Assembly: GCA_045637645.1 (NCBI GenBank)
Contig: JAZTZV010000084.1
Coordinates: 1-18,493 of the forward strand
Reading direction: 5' to 3'
DNA from: RGIG1959 sp045637645
Lineage (GTDB): Bacteria; Bacillota; Clostridia; Oscillospirales; Acutalibacteraceae
DNA: 18,493 nucleotides
Under the pieces are notes generated by a model. The model saw only the letters and a list, made by a program, of their open reading frames with translations, did not search any database and was not told the origin of the DNA. A program made the translations under genes and the position numbers. Shown in pieces: positions 7,043 through 13,977 of this stretch (its first letter is position 1; each line of letters starts with the position of its first letter).

Positions 7043-7768
7043 ATGGCAGTCGTATCCATGAAACAGCTTCTGGAAGCCGGTGTCCACTTCGGTCACCAAA
7101 CCCGTCGCTGGAACCCCAAAATGGCGCCCTACATCTTCACGGAGCGCAATGGCATCTACATCATCGACCTTCAGAAAACCGTCCGCAAGCTCGAGGACGC
7201 GTACATGTTCGTGCGTGATCTTTCCGCGAAGGGCGAGACCGTTCTGTTCGTCGGCACCAAGAAGCAAGCGCAAGAGTCCGTGAAAGAAGAAGCGGAGCGC
7301 GCCGGTGCTTACTACGTCAATGCTCGCTGGCTCGGCGGCATGATGACCAACTTCCGCACCATCCGCGGTCGTATCGCTCGCTTGGCTCAACTCAAGCAAA
7401 TGGCGGAGGACGGCACGTTTGACCTGCTCCCCAAGAAAGAAGTTATCAAATTCAACCGTGAGATCGAGAAACTCGAGAAGTTCCTCGGCGGCATCAAAGA
7501 TATGAAGAAGCTCCCCGGCGCACTCTTCATCGTTGACCCCCGCAAGGAGAAGATCGCTGTTTCCGAAGCGAAGAAACTCGGCATCCCCGTGGTTGCGATC
7601 GTTGACACCAACTGCGATCCCGACGATGTGGATTATGTCATCCCCGGCAACGACGACGCGATCCGCGCTGTCAAGCTGATCACCGCCACCATGGCCAACG
7701 CGATCATCGAAGGCCGCCAAGGCGAAGACACCACCGAGGAAGCTCCTGCTGAGGAAGCTGCGGAATAA
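7043..7768 (+). CDS. rpsB: 30S ribosomal protein S2
   Basis: The 241-residue protein begins MAVVSMKQLLEAGVHFGHQT, the conserved S2 N-terminus, and carries RRWNPKMAPYIF, the NARWLGGMMTNFRTI motif and PVVAIVDTNCDPD, VDYVIPGNDDAIRAV near the end, all standard for S2. The C-terminal tail is acidic (TTEEAPAEEAAE). S2 binds the small ribosomal subunit late in assembly. AAGGAGG precedes the ATG. The codon use is that of a highly expressed gene. tsf follows after 36 bases on the same transcript, the widespread bacterial rpsB-tsf order. Confidence 0.99.
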   Translation: MAVVSMKQLLEAGVHFGHQTRRWNPKMAPYIFTERNGIYIIDLQKTVRKLEDAYMFVRDLSAKGETVLFVGTKKQAQESVKEEAERAGAYYVNARWLGGMMTNFRTIRGRIARLAQLKQMAEDGTFDLLPKKEVIKFNREIEKLEKFLGGIKDMKKLPGALFIVDPRKEKIAVSEAKKLGIPVVAIVDTNCDPDDVDYVIPGNDDAIRAVKLITATMANAIIEGRQGEDTTEEAPAEEAAE

Positions 7769-7804
7769 TTTTTCACTACTATAACAATTAGGAGGTTGAA
7801 TCCT

Positions 7805-8707
7805 ATGGCATTTACCGCAAAAGACGTCCAAACCCTGCGTGAGCGCACGGGCGTTGGCATGATGGATTGCAAAAAGGCGCTCGTCGAGACCGACGGCGAT
7901 ATGGAAAAGGCAATTGACATCCTTCGCGAGAAGGGTCTTGCCGCTGCTGCGAAGAAAGCGGGCCGCATTGCGGCTGAAGGTCTTGTCTACGCGGCTGTGT
8001 ACGAAGACAAGAAGGTCGGCGTTGTGATCGAAGTCAACTCCGAGACCGACTTTGTTGCGAAGAACGCGGACTTCCAAGCGTTTGTGCAAGATGTTGCTGC
8101 AATCGTGGCGGACAAAGCTCCCGCGACCGTGGAAGAGCTCCTCACCCTGCCCATGGGCGACGGTGATGTGGCGGCGGTTCTCCGTGAGAAGATCCTCGTC
8201 ATCGGCGAGAACCTCTCCATCCGTCGTTTCGAGCGCTATGAGGGCAACTGCGTGGCGTATGTCCACGGCGGCGGCCGCATCGGCGTTCTCGTGAAGTTTG
8301 ACGACACCGCGGCTGACGCGGCGGCGCTCAATGAGTGCGGCAAGGACGTGGCGATGCAAATCGCGGCGCTGAACCCCCTCTACCTCGCGAAAGAGAGCGT
8401 TCCGGCGGCTGACATCGAGAAGGAAAAAGAAATCCTTGTCGGTCAAATCAAGAACGATCCCAAAACTGCCAACAAGCCCGAGCAAATCATCCAAAAGATG
8501 GTGGACGGCCGTATCGGCAAGTTCTATGAGACCAACTGCCTGCTCGAGCAAGCGTTCGTTAAAGACGGCGATGTGACGGTCGGCAAGTACGTTGCGAACT
8601 GCGTGGGCGAGACGAAAGTCGTGTCCTTCGTTCGCTTCGAAAAGGGCGAAGGCCTTGAGAAGCGCCAAGACGACTTCGCTGCTGAAGTCGCCAGCATGAT
8701 GGGCTAA
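7805..8707 (+). CDS. tsf: Translation elongation factor Ts
   Basis: The ATG at 7805 follows AGGAGG by 8 bases and opens the typical EF-Ts N-terminus: MAFTAKDVQTLRERTGVGMM, then DCKKALVETDGDMEKAIDIL, the UBA-like domain with the conserved TGVGMMDCKKAL motif. The central part has the conserved EVNSETDFVAKN motif and the C-terminal part the YVHGGGRIGVLV motif and a coiled-coil-like helix. At 300 residues it is normal full length. EF-Ts exchanges GDP for GTP on EF-Tu in the cytoplasm. An alternative upstream TTG at 7796 is not preferred because it overlaps the ribosome binding site. Confidence 0.99.
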   Translation: MAFTAKDVQTLRERTGVGMMDCKKALVETDGDMEKAIDILREKGLAAAAKKAGRIAAEGLVYAAVYEDKKVGVVIEVNSETDFVAKNADFQAFVQDVAAIVADKAPATVEELLTLPMGDGDVAAVLREKILVIGENLSIRRFERYEGNCVAYVHGGGRIGVLVKFDDTAADAAALNECGKDVAMQIAALNPLYLAKESVPAADIEKEKEILVGQIKNDPKTANKPEQIIQKMVDGRIGKFYETNCLLEQAFVKDGDVTVGKYVANCVGETKVVSFVRFEKGEGLEKRQDDFAAEVASMMG

Positions 8708-8722
8708 TCGACAACTGAAACC

Positions 8723-8763
8723 AAATCCCCAAAGCAAACTTTGGTTTGCTTTGGGGATTTTTT
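8723..8763 (+). terminator. Rho-independent terminator after tsf
   Basis: A perfect 17-bp stem (left arm 8723-8739, loop TTTG, right arm 8744-8760) followed by a run of T. Confidence 0.96.
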
Positions 8764-8783
8764 CATAAATTTCAAAAAAACAG

Positions 8784-8812
8784 TTTACAGCCGCCTTACT
8801 TTCCGTTATAAT
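8784..8812 (+). promoter_or_regulatory. Promoter of prfB
   Basis: TTTACA at 8784-8789, a 17-base spacer and TATAAT at 8807-8812, about 30 bases upstream of the prfB start. Confidence 0.85.
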
Positions 8813-8844
8813 ACAAAAGATAATGGATAAAAGGAGATACCACA

Positions 8845-9984
8845 ATGCTTCAGTTCGAAGAATTACAATTGAAACTCTCTTCCTATAAGTCGGACATCGA
8901 AGAACTTGCCGGCTCGATCGGCTTGTCGCAAATGAAGCGTGAACTCGCCGAACTTGAGCAACGCTCGGCGGCGGACGGCTTCTGGGATGACATGGAGCGT
9001 GCCCAAAAGGTGACCCAACGCGCGGCAAACCTGCGTCAGCGCATCGAAGCGTATGAGCGTTTGGTTTCGGATTATGAAGACGGCATCACCCTCATCGAGA
9101 TGGGCAACGAAGTCGAAGACCTCGACATGCTCCCCGAATGCGAAGAAGCGGTCGAAGCGGTCGCCGCGGAACTTGAGCGTCAACGTCTTGCCACGCTTTT
9201 CACAGGCGAATACGACAACAGCAACGTCATCATGACGTTCCACGCGGGTGCGGGTGGTACCGAAGCGCAAGATTGGGCGCAAATGCTTTATCGTATGTAT
9301 ACTCGTTGGACGGAGATCCACGGTTTTAATTATCGCATCCTCGATTATCTTGACGGCGACGAAGCGGGCATCAAAAGTGCCTCCATCCTGATCGAAGGCG
9401 AGAATGCTTACGGTTTCCTCAAGAGTGAAGCGGGTGTTCACCGCCTTGTGCGTGTCTCGCCGTTTGATGCGTCGGGACGCCGCCACACCTCGTTCTCCGC
9501 GATCGAAGTCATTCCCGAAATCGACGACAACGTCGAAGTGGAGATTCGTCCCGAAGATGTCAAAATGGACGTGTTCCGTGCTTCGGGCGCGGGCGGTCAG
9601 CACATCAACAAAACCTCGTCGGCTGTTCGCTTGACCCATATCCCGACGGGCATCGTTGTTGCGTGCCAAACCGAACGCAGCCAGTTCCAAAACCGTGACA
9701 CCGCCATGAAAATTTTGAAATCCAAACTCGTGGAAATCAAAGAACGTGAGCATCTCGAGAAAATCGACGATATCAAAGGCGGCCAATCGCAAATCGCGTG
9801 GGGCAGCCAAATCCGCTCCTACGTTTTCATGCCGTATACCTTGGCGAAGGATCATCGCACCGGTTTTGAAAGCGGCAACATCAACGCGGTGATGGACGGC
9901 GAAATCGACGGCTTCATCAACGCGTATCTCAAAGCGCTTGCCACCGGCACCCTCGGTGCGGCAGGCGGCGCTGACAATATGTAA
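8845..9984 (+). CDS. prfB: Peptide chain release factor 2, single uninterrupted frame
   Basis: The 379-residue protein has the release factor layout: an N-terminal helical domain (residues about 1-110), the stop-codon recognition motif SPF at 205-207 (specific to RF2, reading UAA and UGA), and the universal GGQ at 250-252 in ASGAGGQHINKTSSAVRLTH, which triggers peptide release. The start at 8845 follows AAGGAG and gives a natural RF2 N-terminus. Many prfB genes need a +1 frameshift at an in-frame UGA near codon 25; here the frame is open throughout (residues 20-30 read ELAGSIGLSQM) and no UGA slip site is present. A hairpin terminator follows. Confidence 0.98.
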   Translation: MLQFEELQLKLSSYKSDIEELAGSIGLSQMKRELAELEQRSAADGFWDDMERAQKVTQRAANLRQRIEAYERLVSDYEDGITLIEMGNEVEDLDMLPECEEAVEAVAAELERQRLATLFTGEYDNSNVIMTFHAGAGGTEAQDWAQMLYRMYTRWTEIHGFNYRILDYLDGDEAGIKSASILIEGENAYGFLKSEAGVHRLVRVSPFDASGRRHTSFSAIEVIPEIDDNVEVEIRPEDVKMDVFRASGAGGQHINKTSSAVRLTHIPTGIVVACQTERSQFQNRDTAMKILKSKLVEIKEREHLEKIDDIKGGQSQIAWGSQIRSYVFMPYTLAKDHRTGFESGNINAVMDGEIDGFINAYLKALATGTLGAAGGADNM

Positions 9985-9991
9985 ACCATAT

Positions 9992-10043
9992 AAGGGATAA
10001 ACCGCCTTTGCTTTGGCAACGGCGGCTTATCCCTTGCTGTTTT
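9992..10043 (+). terminator. Terminator between prfB and the GH2 gene
   Basis: AAGGGATAA (9992-10000) pairs exactly with 10027-10035, with CCGCC/GGCGG as an inner stem, followed by GCTGTTTT. The GH2 ribosome binding site comes directly after, so the hairpin might also act as an attenuator. Confidence 0.7.
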
Positions 10044-10059
10044 AAAGGAGGTTATCCTT

Positions 10060-11757
10060 ATGTCAATTCCGCGTCTTGAACATCCGAAACCGCAATGGAT
10101 GCGGAATAATTGGATGAATCTCAACGGCGAGTGGCAGTTTGAAATCGACAACGCTCGAAGCGGCGAAGCGCGCGGCTTACAAAAGGAAGGCGTTGCGCTG
10201 ACGGGCAAAATCATTGTGCCGTTTTGCCCCGAAAGTTGCCTGTCGGGCGTTGGTCACACCGATTTTATGAACGGCGTGTGGTACAAACGCACGGTGACAG
10301 TTTCTGCACAAAAGGGGATCGTGCGCCTGCATTTCGGCGCGGTGGATTATCGAGCAAAAGTGTTTGTTAACGGCACCTTTGTCGGCGAACACAAAGGCGG
10401 TTACGCCTCGTTTTATGTGGATATCACCACCGCCCTGCGTGAGGGCGACAATGAAATTGCTGTCTATGCAGAAGATGACACGCGCGATACGACGATTCCG
10501 TCGGGCAAGCAATGCGCCACGTTTCATTCGTGGGGATGCTATTACACCCGCACCACAGGCATCTGGCAAACCGTATGGCTTGAATTCTTACCGACGTACT
10601 TTGTTGAAAAGGTGCGCTATACGACAAACATCGCCGACAACAGCGTGACGATCATCGCGAATTTGATCGGTCGCGCGGATTTGGCCTGCGACATCACGGT
10701 TGACGGCAAAGCGATGGGACATTACGTCGCCGCCGATGCTGAGGGGGATATCACTTTCACCGTGCCGCTTGCCGAGCAGCATCTGTGGGACATCGGGCAG
10801 GGCAATCTTTATGATGTAAGCTTCACGTTCGGCGACGATTCCGTGCAGAGCTATTTCGGCTTGCGCGATATTGCGTTCGACGGCATGCGCTTTTTGCTCA
10901 ACGGTAGACCTGTGTTCCAACGTTTGGTACTCGATCAAGGCTTCTACCCCGACGGCATTTATACCGCTCCGACGGATGACGCGCTGAAAAAAGACATCGA
11001 GCTGTCGCTGGCGCTCGGCTTCAACGGTGCGCGCTTGCACGAAAAGGTGTTTGAAGAACGATATTTGTATCATGCCGACAAAATGGGCTATCTTGTATGG
11101 GGTGAATATCCCGATTGGGGTCTTGACCACAGCAAACCCGAAAACCTCGCGCCTATTATGCGTGAGTGGATGGAAGTGGTCGAGCGCGACCGGAATCATC
11201 CCTCGATCATCGGCTGGTGTCCGCGCAACGAAACGTGGGATCAAGGCTGGCGTAAACAATGGGATGAGGGCGTGTCGCTTTTGTACGACGTGACCAAGAC
11301 GCTTGATCCGACGCGCCCCTGCATCGATGCCAGCGGCAACTATCACGTCAAGACCGACATCTTCTGCCTGCATGATTATGACCAAGATCCTGTGGCGCTC
11401 CGCGAGCGGTATGTGCCGCTCATGAATGGTGACAAACCGATCGATCGCTTTGAGGAACGCCAACGTTACGGCGGCGAACCCGTGATGATCAGCGAATACG
11501 GCGGTATCGCGTGGGATACGTCGGGTAACGGCTGGGGCTATGGTGAGGGTCCGAAAACTCTTGAAGAGTTCTATGAGCGTTTGCAAGGACTGACCGACGC
11601 ATTGCTCAATAATTCTGCGCTGTTCGGCTTCTGCTACACTCAACTCACAAACGTCGAGCAAGAACAAAACGGACTCTACACCTACGACCGTCAACCGAAA
11701 TTTGATACCGACCGCCTGCGCGCGATCTTCTCCCGCAAAGCCGCGATGGAAGATTGA
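10060..11757 (+). CDS. Glycoside hydrolase family 2 protein (beta-galactosidase/glucuronidase-like), cytoplasmic
   Basis: The 565-residue protein lacks a signal peptide and starts with PRLEHPKPQWMRNNWMNLNG, typical of compact GH2 enzymes. Residues about 10-175 form the jelly-roll sugar-binding domain (GVWYKRTVTV, HFGAVDYRAKVFVNGTFVGE), about 180-270 an Ig-like domain, and about 275-565 the TIM barrel. The expected general acid/base is Glu391 in PRNETWD and the nucleophile Glu479 in MISEYGG. GH2 enzymes release beta-linked galactose, glucuronate or mannose and related units; the substrate cannot be read from the sequence. It is shorter than LacZ (about 1,000 residues). AAAGGAGG precedes the ATG. 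The lack of an export signal implies it acts on imported oligosaccharides. A small membrane protein gene follows 21 bases later. Confidence 0.92.
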   Translation: MSIPRLEHPKPQWMRNNWMNLNGEWQFEIDNARSGEARGLQKEGVALTGKIIVPFCPESCLSGVGHTDFMNGVWYKRTVTVSAQKGIVRLHFGAVDYRAKVFVNGTFVGEHKGGYASFYVDITTALREGDNEIAVYAEDDTRDTTIPSGKQCATFHSWGCYYTRTTGIWQTVWLEFLPTYFVEKVRYTTNIADNSVTIIANLIGRADLACDITVDGKAMGHYVAADAEGDITFTVPLAEQHLWDIGQGNLYDVSFTFGDDSVQSYFGLRDIAFDGMRFLLNGRPVFQRLVLDQGFYPDGIYTAPTDDALKKDIELSLALGFNGARLHEKVFEERYLYHADKMGYLVWGEYPDWGLDHSKPENLAPIMREWMEVVERDRNHPSIIGWCPRNETWDQGWRKQWDEGVSLLYDVTKTLDPTRPCIDASGNYHVKTDIFCLHDYDQDPVALRERYVPLMNGDKPIDRFEERQRYGGEPVMISEYGGIAWDTSGNGWGYGEGPKTLEEFYERLQGLTDALLNNSALFGFCYTQLTNVEQEQNGLYTYDRQPKFDTDRLRAIFSRKAAMED

Positions 11758-11778
11758 CGTAAACATAAAGGAGAAAAA

Positions 11779-12138
11779 ATGAATAAAATCAAGCGCTTGA
11801 TAATGCCGTTGTTATACCTTGTGTACAGCGGGATTTCGGGTTTTTTGACGCCGACATTTTTGTTGATGGCATTCAATTTTATGGATGGCATTAAGAATAA
11901 TCCTGAGGATGAAATGTTCATCCCGCTGGGAATATTCGCACTTGTTGCGGTGCTGGTGATAGATGTATGGATCGTTTTGAGGATCATCTTGTGTCAAAGC
12001 ACCGATAAATGCCAAAAGATCGTTGTGCTGTCTCTTTTTGCAATCATTAAAATAGGGTTTATATTGATGGAACAACTTGGTTTGCGGCTTTTTATAGAGT
12101 GTTTCACCTGGAAGCTTGAAAATCAATGGCTGCGATAA
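11779..12138 (+). CDS. Small membrane protein of unknown function
   Basis: I do not recognise this 119-residue protein. It has three strongly hydrophobic stretches (residues about 8-32, 46-70 and 81-98) joined by short charged loops, so it should be an integral membrane protein. AAGGAG lies 7 bases before the ATG. It follows the GH2 gene by 21 bases on the same strand and is probably co-transcribed. The codon use is less G+C-biased than in the GH2 gene, which suggests a lowly expressed or more recently acquired gene. Confidence 0.75.
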   Translation: MNKIKRLIMPLLYLVYSGISGFLTPTFLLMAFNFMDGIKNNPEDEMFIPLGIFALVAVLVIDVWIVLRIILCQSTDKCQKIVVLSLFAIIKIGFILMEQLGLRLFIECFTWKLENQWLR

Positions 12139-12159
12139 GTTTTTCAAAAATGCTAATCG

Positions 12160-12199
12160 CAATAAAAAACAACGCCCACCATTGACGGTGGGCGTTGTT
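12160..12199 (-). terminator. Rho-independent terminator after mscL
   Basis: A perfect 13-bp stem (12168-12180 with 12187-12199, loop of 6). Read on the minus strand it is followed by TTTTATTGCG, so it mainly serves mscL; on the plus strand the tail is weak, but it may also stop the GH2 transcript. Confidence 0.88.
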
Positions 12200-12212
12200 G
12201 CATTGATAAAGC

Positions 12213-12683
12213 TTATTCTTCTGCGGGCAGTTCCGAAGCGCAGTGCGCACACTTGACAGCGTTGCTGTCGATCTCGCTGCAGCAGAAGGGGCACTTCTTG
12301 GTGGTGGGAACAGCGATCGGCTCGGGCTTCTTGCCGATTTCAGACAGCTTGTTGAGGAATTTCACAAGCAAGAAGATAACGAACGCCAAAATGATGAAGT
12401 TGATAACAGCGGTAATGAAAGCACCGTAGTTGAGCGCAACCTCAGGTTGGTCAATGACAAGGGTGACACCGTCTTCGGCGAGGTGGCTGATTTCTTCAAT
12501 AAAGACATGTTTGATGTCGCTGAAATCGACCTTAAACAACAGACCGATCACGGGGTTGATCATGTCGTTGAGCAAAGAGTTGACGATGGTTTGGAACGCA
12601 CCGCCGATGATAACACCGACGGCAAGATCGATCACGTTGCCGCGCATCGCAAAGGTTTTAAATTCTTCAAAAAACTTTTTCAT
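12213..12683 (-). CDS. mscL: Large-conductance mechanosensitive channel MscL with C-terminal zinc ribbon
   Basis: The 156-residue protein starts MKKFFEEFKTFAMRGNVIDL, then AVGVIIGGAFQTIVNSLLND, the conserved MscL N-terminal helix and first membrane helix, with a second membrane helix at about 88-110. MscL forms a pentameric pore that opens under membrane tension to release solutes during osmotic downshock. After the cytoplasmic helix, residues 131-148 form a zinc ribbon, CPFC then CAHC, absent from the E. coli protein but, as I recall, seen in some clostridial ones. AAGGAT lies before the ATG. It is 37 bases downstream of a 113-residue protein gene on the same strand and I see no own promoter, so they probably form an operon. 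Confidence 0.96.
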   Translation of the reverse strand: MKKFFEEFKTFAMRGNVIDLAVGVIIGGAFQTIVNSLLNDMINPVIGLLFKVDFSDIKHVFIEEISHLAEDGVTLVIDQPEVALNYGAFITAVINFIILAFVIFLLVKFLNKLSEIGKKPEPIAVPTTKKCPFCCSEIDSNAVKCAHCASELPAEE

Positions 12684-12720
12684 GATAGGATCCTTCTTTC
12701 TCGATTATGGTTGATGTATC

Positions 12721-13062
12721 TTACTTGAGGTTGCTTTTGGCCATGATTTCCAAAATATTGAAAATTGATTCGACTTTTTCTTTCCAACCGATATCCCAAA
12801 GCACCGTCACCTTACGGCATTGTGTGACAAGGTAGATGTTGGTGGTATTGTCGTTGCGATCGGTCACAGTGATCTCAAAATTGCGTCCCCAACGTTTCCA
12901 GTCGGACTTTTTCTCAAAACGGAAAGTGGTGCCTTGCGGTGCCTCGGTTTTGGAGACAAGCTCGGCTTGAATCGTTTGGGCGAAAACGGGATCGGCGAGA
13001 GCGTTTAAAAATGCTTCGGAAGGGTATTCGGAGTGTTTGGTCAGTTGGTTTTTTACAGCCAT
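12721..13062 (-). CDS. Conserved-looking hypothetical protein, 113 residues
   Basis: I do not recognise the family. The start is set at 13062 because GAGGG lies 7 bases before that ATG; the open frame continues upstream only through promoter and terminator DNA. The protein is soluble, with a helical N-terminal half and a beta-rich middle (TTFRFEKKSDWKRWGRNFEI, then ITVTDRNDNTTNIYLVTQCR) and a helical end (EKVESIFNILEIMAKSNLK). There is no signal peptide or membrane segment. It is the first gene of the presumed operon with mscL. Confidence 0.75.
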   Translation of the reverse strand: MAVKNQLTKHSEYPSEAFLNALADPVFAQTIQAELVSKTEAPQGTTFRFEKKSDWKRWGRNFEITVTDRNDNTTNIYLVTQCRKVTVLWDIGWKEKVESIFNILEIMAKSNLK

Positions 13063-13094
13063 ACATAATCCCTCTTTTGTATAAGATTTATCAT

Positions 13095-13123
13095 AGTATA
13101 TCATATCCGAAAACATATCACAA
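13095..13123 (-). promoter_or_regulatory. Promoter of the 113-residue protein/mscL operon
   Basis: On the minus strand TTGTGA (13118-13123), a 17-base spacer and TATACT (13095-13100) form a promoter about 33 bases upstream of the start codon. Confidence 0.7.
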
Positions 13124-13159
13124 GAGAAATCGACATATTTTGTCAAAAATATGAATGCA

Positions 13160-13197
13160 CCAAAAACAACCCACGCAAAAGCGCGAGCTGTTTTTGG
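13160..13197 (-). terminator. Terminator downstream of the flavodoxin/ferredoxin operon
   Basis: CCAAAAACA and TGTTTTTGG close a 17-bp stem around a TTTT loop on the minus strand; three of its pairs are G-U there and would be C-A mismatches on the plus strand, so the functional direction is minus. It separates the PP-loop operon from the next promoter. Confidence 0.65.
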
Positions 13198-13220
13198 CAT
13201 ATACTACACAATTTGATACA

Positions 13221-13249
13221 ATGCAACGCTATTGCGCCGAGCGTTGCAT
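13221..13249. repeat. Perfect 10-bp inverted repeat of unknown role
   Basis: ATGCAACGCT (13221-13230) is followed after 9 bases by its exact reverse complement (13240-13249). No T run follows on either strand, so it is not a typical terminator. It lies in the 237-base gap between two minus-strand transcription units. Confidence 0.6.
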
Positions 13250-13299
13250 TCGTTAAACGACCGATTAGCCCAACAATGCGACAAAACCTAAGGCGGTTT

Positions 13300-13977
13300 T
13301 TAAAGATACAGCACATATTCTTGCTTACAGTAGCGTTTTAAATAAGTATCCAATATCCAGCTGTTTTTGTATTGCAAAGCTTTTTGTGGGCAGTCTGTTA
13401 CGCAGCGCAGGCAGCGAATACATTGTGAATGAATCCGTCCGTTTCGGATCGCACCAACCGGACAGGATCTTTCACAATGTCCACAGCTACAACAATTGTC
13501 TCTTTTTTTGATTTTCACGCCAATGCGGCTGCGAAGACCGGGAAAGATATTTGCCAAAGGATTTTTTGCAGTTTTGGGAATCACTACCTGCTGGGGTGCT
13601 TTGATCCTTTTTACAATGGGCAGCAGATGCGTTGTATCAAATTCGCAATCTCCATCAAGGAATGTATGTCCCATAGGAATATACGCCCCCGCAATGACCT
13701 GACCATGCGAAAGCTTTTGCGCTTCATACAGAACATTACCATAAGATATTTTTCCGTAGGTTGCGATCAGTGCGACATACTTAGCTTCCAAACCCTTTAG
13801 AAATCGTTTCACCGGCTTCGGAATATTTTGACAATACACCGGAAAAACAACGATAGCAGTATCTTCCGTTGTGGTTTTGTGGTCGATCGGTCTGATTTCA
13901 CAATCCAGCAGCTTAGCCAATTCTTTTGAAACAGCCAAACTGTGTCCGCTTCCGGAAAAACAATAAATTCTAATCAT
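13300..13977 (-). CDS. EFR1-type flavodoxin/ferredoxin fusion protein
   Basis: The 225-residue protein joins two electron-carrier modules. Residues 1 to about 140 are flavodoxin-like: IYCFSGSGHSLAVSKELAK is the FMN phosphate-binding loop (the usual GTGNS becomes GSGHS), and VVFPVYCQNIPKPVKRFL matches the clostridial EFR1 family. Residues about 158-200 bind two [4Fe-4S] clusters: C162, C165, C168, C172 and C186, C189, C192, C196. It should pass low-potential electrons to a partner in the cytoplasm. Its start overlaps the stop of the PP-loop ATPase gene by four bases, so the two are translated together and probably work together. The partner reaction is unknown. Base composition is lower in G+C than in the core genes to the left. 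Confidence 0.9.
   Translation of the reverse strand: MIRIYCFSGSGHSLAVSKELAKLLDCEIRPIDHKTTTEDTAIVVFPVYCQNIPKPVKRFLKGLEAKYVALIATYGKISYGNVLYEAQKLSHGQVIAGAYIPMGHTFLDGDCEFDTTHLLPIVKRIKAPQQVVIPKTAKNPLANIFPGLRSRIGVKIKKRDNCCSCGHCERSCPVGAIRNGRIHSQCIRCLRCVTDCPQKALQYKNSWILDTYLKRYCKQEYVLYL

Noticed and set aside
6917..9028. A 703-codon minus-strand frame opposite rpsB and tsf
   Set aside because: It is the shadow of two highly conserved translation genes with clear motifs and has no signals of its own.
13063..13200. An N-terminal extension of the 113-residue protein
   Set aside because: The extra residues are translated from the upstream terminator hairpin and promoter, and a ribosome binding site supports the ATG at 13062.
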